Assembly (NCBI GenBank): GCA_963838095.1
Contig: CAWIPO010000008.1
Coordinates: forward strand, 682,001 to 746,000
Direction: 5' to 3'
From: CAWCGU01 sp963838095
GTDB taxonomy: Bacteria > Actinomycetota > Thermoleophilia > Solirubrobacterales > 70-9
Length of the DNA: 64,000 bases
Position 1 is the first letter of the stretch; each line of letters opens with the position of its first letter. Below the pieces are notes generated by a model, which was not told the DNA's origin, made no database searches, and saw only the letters and a program-made list of their open reading frames with translations. Positions 22,112-29,978 of this stretch are shown here, one piece after another. Position numbers and translations under genes: made by a program.

Positions 22112-23001
22112 AATCTCGACTCCTCCGGGAGCGCGATCTGCCTGTAGCGGGCGATGCAGAAGCGATCGGTCATCCCGGCGATGTAGTCGGTGACCGCCTG
22201 AACCGGATCCTCATCCGGCCCAGCGCCCGGAAGCTCGCCGGGGTTCGCCATGTAGTGATCGAACAGGCCGCGAAGCGTCCGCTGCACCCGCTCGTGCTCT
22301 CCTCTTGCCTCCGGTCCCAAATACACCCTCTGGAACATGAACTTCCGCAGCCTCAACATTGCCCCCCCTATCTCCTCACTCTGGGCGATGTCGCCGGCCG
22401 CGCGCGAGGTCTCGACGATGTCTCGAACCAAGGTGTCGATCCGAATCGACCCCGTCGGCCCCAGCAGCGCCAGCTCCGCCGCCGGCAGATCCTCGTCGGT
22501 GATGATCCCTCCCCGGACCGCGTCGTCGATGTCGTGGTTGATGTAGGCGACGCGATCGACGAGCCGCACGATCCGCCCCTCCAGCGTCGCCGGCTTCCCC
22601 GAGCCCGTGTGGTTGAGGATTCCGTCCCGCACCGATTCGGTCAGGTTCAGCCCCTCGCCATCGCGCTCCAGCACGTCGACGAGCCGCAGCGAGTGCTCGT
22701 TGTGCCGAAACCGCCTCCCCGCCACCTCCTGAAGCGTTTCGTCCAGCGTCTCCTCGCCGATGTGACCGAAGGGCGGATGGCCGAGGTCGTGCCCGAACCC
22801 GATCGCCTCCGTCAGGTCCTCGTTCAATCCCAGCGCCCGCGCCACCGTGCGCGAGATGCAGCACGTCTCCAGCGTGTGCGTGAGCCGGGTGCGGTAGTGG
22901 TCCCCCTCGGGAGCGATGAACACCTGCGTCTTGTGCTTCAGGCGCCGGAACGCCTTCGAGTGCACGATCCGGTCGCGATCGCGCTGGAACGGAGTCCGCA
23001 C
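22108..23001 (-). CDS. dgt: Deoxyguanosinetriphosphate triphosphohydrolase-like protein (Dgt)
   Basis: Dgt-like HD enzymes cleave dNTPs to deoxynucleosides and triphosphate. HD-domain residues are visible: H42 in RLTHTLE, then H71-D72 and H75 in IGFGHDLGHPPFGH. Characteristic sequences are RTPFQRDRDRIVHSKAFRRL and VDRVAYINHDIDDAVRGG. The first usable start is GTG 23001, giving 297 residues. However, the same frame continues upstream to about 23100 with residues expected for the family (LEARVRAWEEGFLWERA) and has no ATG, GTG or TTG. A base error or an unusual start is likely, so the true protein is probably about 30-45 residues longer. Confidence 0.88.
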   Translation of the reverse strand: MRTPFQRDRDRIVHSKAFRRLKHKTQVFIAPEGDHYRTRLTHTLETCCISRTVARALGLNEDLTEAIGFGHDLGHPPFGHIGEETLDETLQEVAGRRFRHNEHSLRLVDVLERDGEGLNLTESVRDGILNHTGSGKPATLEGRIVRLVDRVAYINHDIDDAVRGGIITDEDLPAAELALLGPTGSIRIDTLVRDIVETSRAAGDIAQSEEIGGAMLRLRKFMFQRVYLGPEARGEHERVQRTLRGLFDHYMANPGELPGAGPDEDPVQAVTDYIAGMTDRFCIARYRQIALPEESRL

Positions 23002-23221
23002 CGGGCTGTCCTCCTCGGGCTCGCGGCGCTGAGCGGGGTATGAGGGCGTCGCTCGCTCCCAGAGGAACCCCTCTTCCCACGCGCGAACCCGCGCCTCGAG
23101 CGCGTCCGGATAGGCGCCTTCACTTCGCGTAGATGTCGTCGAAGTCTCCGTAGTCTCGTCCCTATCGAGAGTCGATTCTAGGAGCGCGCCGCTGACGGCC
23201 GAGCGCGGGCGGCTCCCGACA

Positions 23222-23227
23222 TAGGCT
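23222..23227 (+). promoter_or_regulatory. -10-like box for a leaderless transcript (23237 gene)
   Basis: TAGGCT lies 9 bases before ATG 23237, with no Shine-Dalgarno sequence between. Confidence 0.4.
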
Positions 23228-23236
23228 TACCGTCCA

Positions 23237-24007
23237 ATGCCCGTCGCTCTCATCACAGGGGCCTCCTCCGGAATCGGGGAGCAGTTTGCTCGCCAGCTCT
23301 CGACACGCGGCTACGAAACGATCCTGGTCGCCCGGCGCGCCGAGCGACTCGAAAAGCTCGCCGGGGAACTGCCAGGCGCTTCGCATGTGATCGCCTGCGA
23401 TTTGACCGCCGATGCGGCTTCACTGCCTGACCGCGTGACCGACCTGGGACTCGACGTCGACCTGCTCGTCAACAACGCCGGTTTCGGGACCTATGGCCGC
23501 TTCTGGGAGATCGATCCGGGGCGCGATACCGAGATGACGCGGCTGAACTGCGAGGTCGTTATCGCACTCACCCGTGCATTCCTGCCGGCGATGGTCGAAC
23601 GCCGCAGCGGTGGCGTGATCGTCGTCGCCTCCAGCGCGGGGATGCAGCCGATGCCGTTCGAGGCGACGTACGGCGCGTCGAAGGCGTTCGCGCTCTCGTT
23701 CACCGAGGCGCTGCACGAGGAGCTGCGTGGCACCGGCGTGAAGGCGCTGGCCGTCAATCCGGGCCCGGTGCCGACCGAGTGGCAGGGTGTGGCCGGGTTC
23801 GAGGGTTCCGCTGGCGTCGTCCCTGGCGTCATCGAAGCCGAACAGGTCGTCGCCGAGGCGCTCGCCGCTTACGACCGCGGTCGCCGCTCGCTCGTTCCGG
23901 GACGGCGCTTTCGCTGGTTCCTTCGCGCTTCAAGCATCGGCCCCCGCTGGGCTCAGCTGCGTGTGACGGCGAACCTGTACGACCCCCGCAAACGCAACCA
24001 CGGCTGA
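23237..24007 (+). CDS. Short-chain dehydrogenase/reductase (SDR)
   Basis: A 256-residue classical SDR. The cofactor motif is VALITGASSGIGEQFARQL, with LVARRAERLEKLA suggesting NADP. LLVNNAGFGTYGRF is the NNAG motif, SSAGMQPMPFEATYGASKAF carries catalytic Ser and YxxxK. The C-terminal part ends FLRASSIGPRWAQL and a basic tail. Its stop codon shares bases with the start of the sodium-channel gene (TGATG), so the two are very likely cotranscribed and coupled. No substrate is evident. Confidence 0.9.
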   Translation: MPVALITGASSGIGEQFARQLSTRGYETILVARRAERLEKLAGELPGASHVIACDLTADAASLPDRVTDLGLDVDLLVNNAGFGTYGRFWEIDPGRDTEMTRLNCEVVIALTRAFLPAMVERRSGGVIVVASSAGMQPMPFEATYGASKAFALSFTEALHEELRGTGVKALAVNPGPVPTEWQGVAGFEGSAGVVPGVIEAEQVVAEALAAYDRGRRSLVPGRRFRWFLRASSIGPRWAQLRVTANLYDPRKRNHG

Positions 24008-24936
24008 TGGAGTCGAGCAGCGGGATCTACACGGTCCCCACCGGGCCGATCTCCCGCACCTGCTGGCGGATCGCCGAGTCCGGCCTCTTCCAGGGGTTCA
24101 TTTTCGTCGTGATCGTCGCCAACGCGATCACCCTCGGCCTTCAGACCTACGACGGAATCGAGGAGAGCGCCGGCGAGTTCCTCGATCTCCTCGACGCGAT
24201 CTTCCTCGGAATCTTCGTGGTCGAATTGGCGATCCGGATCACCGCCTTCGGCCGCCACCCGCAGAACTTCTTCCGCGACGGCTGGAACGTGTTCGACTTC
24301 ATCGTCATCGGGGCGGCGTTCCTGCCCGGCGTGCGCGAGAACGCCACCCTGCTGCGGATCGTTCGGCTGCTGCGGGTGGTTCGCCTGGTCAGCATCCTGC
24401 CCGACCTGCGGATCGTGCTGAAGGCGATGGCGCACAGCGTGCCGCCGATCGGCGGGCTTGCGATCCTGACCGTGTTGCTGATGTACGTCTACGGGATGAT
24501 CGGCTGGATCCTCTTCCACGAGGAGCTCCCGAATCAATGGGGAACGATCGGCGAGTCGATGCTCAACCTTTTTATCGTGCTGACCCTCGAGACCTGGCCC
24601 AGCCTCCTGCGTGACGGGATGGAGGTGCACCCGTGGTCGTGGATCTACTTCGTCAGCTACGTGCTGCTCGCCTCGTTCCTGGTGATCAACATGCTGATCG
24701 GGATCGTGATCAACTCGATGGAGGAAGTCAGGGCGGCCGAGCGCGAACAGCTGGAGCAAAAACGCCGGCGACGCAAGACCAAGGAGGCGACGAAAGCCGG
24801 GCACGAGCCTCCCGTGGAGGTATCGGCCCTGGAGCGCGTACGCGAGCTCAAGCAGTCGCTCGCCGAGTTGGAGCAGAAGCTCGTGGAGGCGGAGGGCGGC
24901 GGCACCGTGCTGCGGCGCCCCGGCATGCGCCCCTAG
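24007..24936 (+). CDS. Bacterial voltage-gated sodium channel (NaChBac/NavBac family)
   Basis: A 309-residue six-helix channel subunit that would assemble as a tetramer in the cell membrane. S1-S4 span about 25-140. S4 carries Arg every third residue (R117, R120, R123, R126 in LLRIVRLLRVVRLVSI). The pore loop has T193-L-E195-T-W in VLTLETWPSLL, close to the TLESW sodium selectivity filter of NaChBac. S6 follows (SYVLLASFLVINMLIGIVINSM), then a basic neck and a C-terminal coiled coil (about 274-297, LERVRELKQSLAELEQKLVE), as in characterised family members. TGATG coupling with the upstream SDR gene. Confidence 0.92.
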   Translation: MESSSGIYTVPTGPISRTCWRIAESGLFQGFIFVVIVANAITLGLQTYDGIEESAGEFLDLLDAIFLGIFVVELAIRITAFGRHPQNFFRDGWNVFDFIVIGAAFLPGVRENATLLRIVRLLRVVRLVSILPDLRIVLKAMAHSVPPIGGLAILTVLLMYVYGMIGWILFHEELPNQWGTIGESMLNLFIVLTLETWPSLLRDGMEVHPWSWIYFVSYVLLASFLVINMLIGIVINSMEEVRAAEREQLEQKRRRRKTKEATKAGHEPPVEVSALERVRELKQSLAELEQKLVEAEGGGTVLRRPGMRP

Positions 24937-24985
24937 TCCGCACTGGTGGCGACCCGCTGTGCCCGGTCTCGGCGCCATTGATTCC

Positions 24986-25726
24986 TCAGACGGCGGCGCG
25001 AAGCTGGACGTGCGCGTGGTGCTCGAGCGTCTCGGAGATTGCACGCTCGGTCTGGCGCAGGGTGCGCCGGTCGCCGCTCGGGGCATTCGAGAGCGGGCGG
25101 GCCAGCGCCTCGACCATAAATCGGTGCGACTCCTCGGAGAGCGCAAACCCGCCGCCTTCGCAGGACGCGCACACCACCCCGCCCGCGGCGCCCGAGAAAG
25201 CCGTCAGGCCATCTCCCTCCCCGCAGCTCGCACATGCCGCCAGTTCCGGCGTGAAGCCGGCAGTCAGCGCGAGCTTGAGCCGAAAGGCGAGCGCCGTTGC
25301 GTGGTCCGTGGCCGGCGCCCCTGATCCAGCCTCGCCGTCAACCTCGCCGTCGAGCAGCGCCAGGTAGCGACAGAGCAGGTTGTAGGCACCGGGGTTCGCC
25401 TCCATCGAGTCGAACAGGCGCAGCACGGCGTCGCAGGCCCGCGAGGCGGCCGCCAGCGCCTCCCCGCTCTCTCGCAGCTTCGGATGCCCGGCGACCGTCG
25501 ATGCGCCCGTCACCGTCATCAACTCGCCGCGTCCCTCGTGCAGCAGGAGGTCGAGGCGGAAGAACGGCTCCAGGCGCCCGCCGAAGCGCGAGCGCGGCCG
25601 CCGAGAGCCCTTCGCGATCGCCCCGATCCGCCCCCGGGAGGCGCTGTAGAGGTGCAGCACGCGATCGGCCTCGCCGTAGCGGATGCTGCGCAGCACGATC
25701 GCCTCGGTCTTGATCGTCCCCGGCAT
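24986..25726 (-). CDS. recO: DNA repair protein RecO
   Basis: RecO loads RecA onto SSB-coated single-stranded DNA together with RecF and RecR. The N-terminal OB-fold shows KTEAIVLRSIRYGEADRVLHLYS and GAIAKGSRRPRSRFGGRLEPF. The C-terminal helical domain contains a four-Cys zinc site (ACASCGEGDGL...VVCASCEGG). The start ATG at 25726 (MPGTIKTEAIV) is preferred to an upstream in-frame codon at 25744. 246 residues, the usual length. Confidence 0.93.
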   Translation of the reverse strand: MPGTIKTEAIVLRSIRYGEADRVLHLYSASRGRIGAIAKGSRRPRSRFGGRLEPFFRLDLLLHEGRGELMTVTGASTVAGHPKLRESGEALAAASRACDAVLRLFDSMEANPGAYNLLCRYLALLDGEVDGEAGSGAPATDHATALAFRLKLALTAGFTPELAACASCGEGDGLTAFSGAAGGVVCASCEGGGFALSEESHRFMVEALARPLSNAPSGDRRTLRQTERAISETLEHHAHVQLRAAV

Positions 25727-25773
25727 GAGCCCTGGACCTTGCACGAGCGACCGGACGCTGTGAGGATGCCCCT

Positions 25774-26190
25774 ATGTGGGAGGCAAGCCACTCGGTACGC
25801 ACCAGTGCCCCGCCCGAGCGCGTCTGGGCGCTGTGGGCGGGCCCGGCAGGCTGGCCGGAGTGGAACGAGCGGATCGAACGCGTCGAGGTCGACGGCGCAT
25901 TCGAGCTGGGCACTGCGCTGAAGGTGAAGCAGAAGGGCGGTGGAACGCTGCACGCGAAGATCACCGCCCTCGATCCGGGGCGAGCGTTCACCTACGAGGC
26001 GCGGCTGCCGGGGGCGCGGTTGGGGTACGAGCACGAGATTGCGTCGAAAGAGGAGGGAGCCGAGATTTCGAATCGGGTCTATATCTCGGGGGCGCTCAGC
26101 GGGCTCTGGCGGCTGATGATGGGAAGGAGGGCCGCGCAGGCCCTACCGGCCGCCGTGGAGCGTCAGCGCGAGCTGGCCGAGGCCGCGTAG
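25774..26190 (+). CDS. SRPBCC-family lipid/polyketide-binding-fold protein
   Basis: A 138-residue START/SRPBCC-fold protein. The usual pattern is visible: HSVRTSAPPERVWALWAGPAGWPEWNERIERVEVDGAFELG, then GRAFTYEARLPGARLGYEHEI and a C-terminal helix. Such proteins bind hydrophobic ligands, and some act as cyclases. Nothing nearby suggests the ligand. The last 28 bases overlap the end of the convergent S58-type gene. Confidence 0.8.
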   Translation: MWEASHSVRTSAPPERVWALWAGPAGWPEWNERIERVEVDGAFELGTALKVKQKGGGTLHAKITALDPGRAFTYEARLPGARLGYEHEIASKEEGAEISNRVYISGALSGLWRLMMGRRAAQALPAAVERQRELAEAA

Positions 26191-27113
26191 ACGGCATCGC
26201 GGATCGCTGCGGCGGTGATCGTGGCCGCGGTCGTGCCGACGGCGATCGCGGCGAAGCGCTCGTACTCAACCGGGCCGGACGCGAGGCAGAAGACCACGTC
26301 GCCGTCGACGTCCGAATACACCGGGTCGACGGCGCGGGCCACGCCGGCGCTTGCCATCCGCGCGACGCGCGTGCACGCCGGCTTCGAAAGCCCGGCGTCG
26401 GTCATCACGCACACCAAAGTTGTGTTTCGCTCCTCGAGCTGGGTCCAGTCCGGTGGTGCCTCGAGCGCACTCACCAGCTCGGCCGTCGAGTGCCGGCGCC
26501 CCTCCTCGTCGGTGGGACCAGCGATCACCGCTCCGTCGCGCCCGATCACATCGCCGAACGCGTTCACCACCGCCACCGCGGCGACCGTCTCACCTCTTCC
26601 CGTCCGAGCCGCCGCGTAGCCGACGCCGACGCGCACCCCGCGCTCGCGCCCGAGGATCTTTCCGACCGCCGTTCCCGTGCCGGCCCCGACCAGCCCGCGC
26701 TGCGGCACTCCCTCCCTCGCCGCCTCGCATGCCGCATATCCCTCCTCGGGCCCGGGGCGGATCAGCGGGTCGCCCTCGATCAGGTCGTACACGACCGCCG
26801 CCGGGACGATCGGCACCAGCCCGCCGGGAGTGAAGTATCCGCGCCCGTGCTCCTCCAGCCAGCGCACGACGCCGTCGGCCGCCGCGAGCCCGTACGCGCT
26901 GCCGCCGCTGAAGAGCGCCGCGGTGACGAACTCGGTGCCGGTGTGAGGGCTGACCGCCTCGATCTCGCGCGTGCCCGTACCCCCTCCCCGGACGTCCACC
27001 CCGCCCCGGCTTCGGTCGGGCGCGATCACGACGGTGCAGCCGGTTCTGCCCTCCTCGTTGGTGCTGTGCCCGATCGCAAAGCCCGCGGGCGGCGGGATCA
27101 GCTTGGAGCTCAT
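26163..27113 (-). CDS. P1/S58 (DmpA-NylC type) N-terminal nucleophile hydrolase
   Basis: DmpA/NylC-family proteins are made as inactive precursors that cut themselves and use the new N-terminal Ser/Thr as nucleophile for aminopeptidase or amide hydrolase activity. The expected cleavage site is N230-T231 in LEERNTTLVCVMTDA. Other family features are RTGCTVVIAP near the N terminus, FSGGSAYGLAAADGVVRWLEE, and GLVGAGTGTAVGKI. From ATG 27113 the protein has 316 residues. The start overlaps the mutM stop (ATGA), so it is translated with mutM. Natural substrate unknown. Confidence 0.87.
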   Translation of the reverse strand: MSSKLIPPPAGFAIGHSTNEEGRTGCTVVIAPDRSRGGVDVRGGGTGTREIEAVSPHTGTEFVTAALFSGGSAYGLAAADGVVRWLEEHGRGYFTPGGLVPIVPAAVVYDLIEGDPLIRPGPEEGYAACEAAREGVPQRGLVGAGTGTAVGKILGRERGVRVGVGYAAARTGRGETVAAVAVVNAFGDVIGRDGAVIAGPTDEEGRRHSTAELVSALEAPPDWTQLEERNTTLVCVMTDAGLSKPACTRVARMASAGVARAVDPVYSDVDGDVVFCLASGPVEYERFAAIAVGTTAATITAAAIRDAVYAASASSR

Positions 27114-27964
27114 CGCCGCGCGGCCGCCTTGCGACGAGACCTGCGACGCAGCCGCTTCTGGCATCCCGGGCAGAAGTAGCTCGAGCGGCCACCGATCACA
27201 ATCCGCCGGATCTCGGTCCCGCAGCGCGGGCACGGCTTTCCCTCGCGCCTGTGGACGAGGAATTCGTCCTGCATCGTCCCCCGCTCTCCGCGGGCGTCCA
27301 GGTAGTCGTCCATCGACGCGCCGCCGCTCGCAAGCCCGGCCATCAGTGCGCCGACGATTCCCTCCCGCAGCGCCTCCGCGTGCTCGTGACGCATCGAGCC
27401 CGCGGGCGAGAGCGGATGAAGCTCAGCCCGGTGAAGCGCCTCGTCGGCGTAGATGTTCCCGATCCCGGCGATCCCCGATTGCGAGAGCAGGAACGACTTC
27501 AGCGGCGCTGTTCTCCCCGCAGCCAGCTGCTCGATCGCCTCCGCGGTCAGCGACTCGGTCAGCGGCTCGATCCCGGCCCGGGCGGAGAAGAACTGCTCGA
27601 GATCGCGATCCTCGACCAGCGCGCCCGTACCGAACCGCCGCATGTCGGTGAAGGACAGCTCGCTGCCGTCATCGAGGCGGAAGTGCGCGCGCAGATGGCG
27701 CGAGTCGGTCGGGTTGATCAACAGGTTGCCGGTCATCCGCAGGTGGATGATCAGTGTCCGCTCGCCCTCCAGCCGCAGCAGCAGCCACTTGCCCCGGCGC
27801 TCGACCGCCAGGATCAATCGCCCGATCACACCTCCCTCCACCTCTGCGGGCGGCGTCGGGCGGGTCCAGCGCTCGTCGAGCACCCGCGCCGACTCGATCC
27901 GCCGCCCCACGAGGACGGGCTCGAGCTGACTGCGGATCGTCTCGACCTCCGGTAGCTCGGGCAT
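27110..27964 (-). CDS. mutM: Formamidopyrimidine-DNA glycosylase (Fpg/MutM)
   Basis: MutM removes oxidised purines such as 8-oxoguanine and nicks the abasic site. The catalytic N terminus is PELPEVETIRSQL (Pro2 after Met removal, Glu3). Lys in RRGKWLLLRL, the H2TH region (SGIAGIGNIYADEALHRA) and the C-terminal zinc finger (CPRCGTEIRRIVIGGRSSYFCPGCQK) are all present. Length is 284 residues. The basic tail (RLRRRSRRKAAARR) extends past the zinc finger. Stop overlaps the next gene's start. Confidence 0.96.
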   Translation of the reverse strand: MPELPEVETIRSQLEPVLVGRRIESARVLDERWTRPTPPAEVEGGVIGRLILAVERRGKWLLLRLEGERTLIIHLRMTGNLLINPTDSRHLRAHFRLDDGSELSFTDMRRFGTGALVEDRDLEQFFSARAGIEPLTESLTAEAIEQLAAGRTAPLKSFLLSQSGIAGIGNIYADEALHRAELHPLSPAGSMRHEHAEALREGIVGALMAGLASGGASMDDYLDARGERGTMQDEFLVHRREGKPCPRCGTEIRRIVIGGRSSYFCPGCQKRLRRRSRRKAAARR

Positions 27965-27996
27965 GCTCCCGTTTCTAGCAGGGCGGCGGCCCGTGC

Positions 27997-28446
27997 TCAG
28001 TCGGCAAGTCCCGCTGCGGTGAGCGCCTCCTCGCGCGACACGAAGAACTCGATCCGTGCAATGCGGCCGTCGCGGACGCTGAACAACGCTCCGCCCGGCT
28101 GCTTCACCTCGACCCCGCCGTCGCGCGTGGTCCCCGTCGCTTCGCCGAGCGCCAGCACCCTGCCTCCGCCGAGGTCACGAAAGTCGTCGGCGCGTTCGCG
28201 ATAGCTCTCGAACGGCTCGGTGGCGGCGCGGTAGGCGTCGCGAAGCGCCTCCCACCCCGCGCGGTGGCGAGGCAACCCGAGCGTCACGAGGCCGGGGCTT
28301 TCGAGCACCTCGAAATCCTGCGCCATCAACGGCTCGGCTCGCGCCCGGAGCTCGCGGTCGATCCCGTCGTCGTCGGCCCATTGCTTCAGATCGAGGTCCC
28401 AGTTCCCGACCCACTGCCGGACGACATCCACCTCGGCGCTCCCCAT
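27997..28446 (-). CDS. SnoaL/NTF2-like fold protein
   Basis: A 149-residue protein with an apparent NTF2-like fold: an N-terminal helix (VVRQWVGNWDLDLKQW), GWEALRDAYRAATEPFESYRERADDFRDLGGGRVLALGEATGT, and a closing strand GALFSVRDGRIARIEFFVSREEALTAAGL that is common in SnoaL-like proteins. Some members are cyclases or isomerases, others only bind ligands. No ligand or partner is suggested by the neighbours (mutM on one side, a secreted barrel protein on the other). Confidence 0.75.
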   Translation of the reverse strand: MGSAEVDVVRQWVGNWDLDLKQWADDDGIDRELRARAEPLMAQDFEVLESPGLVTLGLPRHRAGWEALRDAYRAATEPFESYRERADDFRDLGGGRVLALGEATGTTRDGGVEVKQPGGALFSVRDGRIARIEFFVSREEALTAAGLAD

Positions 28447-28491
28447 GGGGGAAGACTACGCTCGCGCCCGCCGGCTGGGAGTTGGCGTCGT

Positions 28492-28923
28492 TCAGCGCAC
28501 GAGATCGAAGTGGAACCTGTCCACTCCGTCCCCCGGCTCCGGGTGGATGATCATCTTGCCGGCGACTCCGTCGAAGTCGCCTGAGCCGTTGACAACCAGG
28601 AAGGTGTTATCACCGCGGCCCTCGTTGCCCTTGACGACCAAGGCGCCGCGGCCGCCGACCTCGCCGTTCAGGTGAAAGAGCACACGGCACCGGATCTTCC
28701 TGCGCTCCTGATTGCACCGCGCTCGCGCGGTGCCGACCTTGTCGCTGCGGTCGAACTCGTCAAACAGCCTGAGCTTGAAGTGGAAGGCACCCCGCCGTTC
28801 CTCGCCGGAGACGAACTCGGAGATCACGGTGAAGTGGCGGTCGAAGCCTGCCCCGGAGGTCGTCGCCGCCATTGCCATCCCGGCCATGATCCCGACGAGT
28901 GCAGCAAGTGCGAACCTACGCAT
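28492..28923 (-). CDS. Secreted allene-oxide-cyclase/dirigent-like beta-barrel protein
   Basis: A 143-residue exported protein: signal peptide MRRFALAALVGIMAGMAMAA, then a beta-rich domain. The pattern CNQERRKIRCRVLFHLNGEV, GRGALVVKGN and NTFLVVNGSGDFDGVAGKMII resembles the small barrel found in plant allene oxide cyclases and dirigent proteins and in many actinobacterial secreted proteins. Two cysteines may form a disulfide. The fold assignment is from pattern memory; no activity is implied. Confidence 0.6.
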   Translation of the reverse strand: MRRFALAALVGIMAGMAMAATTSGAGFDRHFTVISEFVSGEERRGAFHFKLRLFDEFDRSDKVGTARARCNQERRKIRCRVLFHLNGEVGGRGALVVKGNEGRGDNTFLVVNGSGDFDGVAGKMIIHPEPGDGVDRFHFDLVR

Positions 28924-28936
28924 GAATTGCTCGAGC

Positions 28937-29906
28937 CTACCCCCTTGCTCTCGGATGGGCGCGGAAGTAGACCTCCTTGATCTCCTCGCCCGAGAGGTGC
29001 GTGTACATCTGCGTCGTCGAGATGTCGGCGTGGCCGAGCATCTCCTGCACCGAGCGCAGGTCGCAGCCGCCGGTGAGGAGGTGGGTGGCGAAGGTATGGC
29101 GCAGCGTGTGCGGGCTCATCTTGCCCTCGAGCCCCGCCGCCTTGGCGTGCTTCTGGATGATCTTGTAGAGACCCTGCCGAGTCAGCGGACCGCCGCGGAA
29201 GTTGACGAACAGCTTCTTCTCCACTCGCAGGCCGATCAGCTCCGAGCGCCCCGAGCGCAGGTAGCGACGCAATAGCCGCTGCCGCCTGGCTGCCGAGCGG
29301 CACGATCCGCTCCTTCGAGCCCTTGCCGTGGGCGCGGACGAACCCACGCCGCAGGTCGATGTCGGTGACCTCCAGCCCGATCGTCTCGGAGGCGCGCAGG
29401 CCACAGCCGTACATCACCTCCAGCAGTGCGCGGTCGCGCAGCGTCGTCGGCTCCGCACCCCGCGGGATCTCGAGCAGGTGCTTGACCTCCGAATACGTGA
29501 GCACGTGCGGCAGCTTGCGACCGCGCCTCGGGGCGGTGAGCGCGGCGGTCGGATCGTTGTCCAGCAGCTCCTGGCGGCGCAGGTGACGGTAGAACGAGCG
29601 CAGGCACGCCGCCTTGCGATGAATGGTCGACGCCGAGCACGGCGGGCGCCCGTTCCCGGTGGCGAGCTCGGCGAGGAAGTCGGAGACGTCGGACGGACTC
29701 GCCTCGGTCGCGTCCAGATGGCGCTTGGCCAGGAACTCGCCGTACTGGAGCAGGTCGGTGCGGTACGCGCTCAGCGTGTTGCGCGCCAACCCGCGCTCGA
29801 ACTCCATGTAGGCGAGGAAGTCGAGCACATGCGCCTCGAAGCGCCGGTCCGGCGCCGGTCCATTGCCCCCGGTCGCCAGGCGGGGATCGTTTGTCGCGGT
29901 GGCCAC
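28937..29906 (-). pseudogene. xerD: Tyrosine recombinase XerD, frameshifted
   Basis: XerD with XerC resolves chromosome dimers at dif. The first frame holds the N-terminal SAM-like domain (LDFLAYMEFERGLARNTLSAYRTDL) and the start of the catalytic domain with its first Arg (MYGCGLRASETIGLEV) and GKGSKERIVPLG. At about 29264-29268 the frame must shift by removing one base, giving ...AAAAIARYLRSGR. The second frame then supplies GGPLTRQGLYKII, MSPHTLRHTFATHLL (HxxR), VQEMLGHADISTTQMYTHLS (His and the nucleophile Tyr). All catalytic residues are thus present across the break. As Xer function is nearly universal, a sequence error is the likeliest cause. GTG start at 29906. Confidence 0.85.
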
Positions 29907-29978
29907 GCGGGGTCTTTCAGCCCGCGGACCCGGTTCACCTTCCGGTGCAACGCAGCTGGCGGAAGATCGTCAGCCCGA

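Noticed and set aside
23106..23160. Short minus-strand peptide GRDYGDFDDIYAK as the end of another gene
   Set aside because: A TAG lies just upstream in that frame, so there is no supporting open frame.
24986..25726. Additional frameshift suspected in recO
   Set aside because: The frame is continuous and all family blocks are in register.
28937..29404. Independent short integrase gene from the second xerD frame
   Set aside because: The first 30 or so residues of that frame are noise and the catalytic motifs continue the upstream frame after one base is removed.
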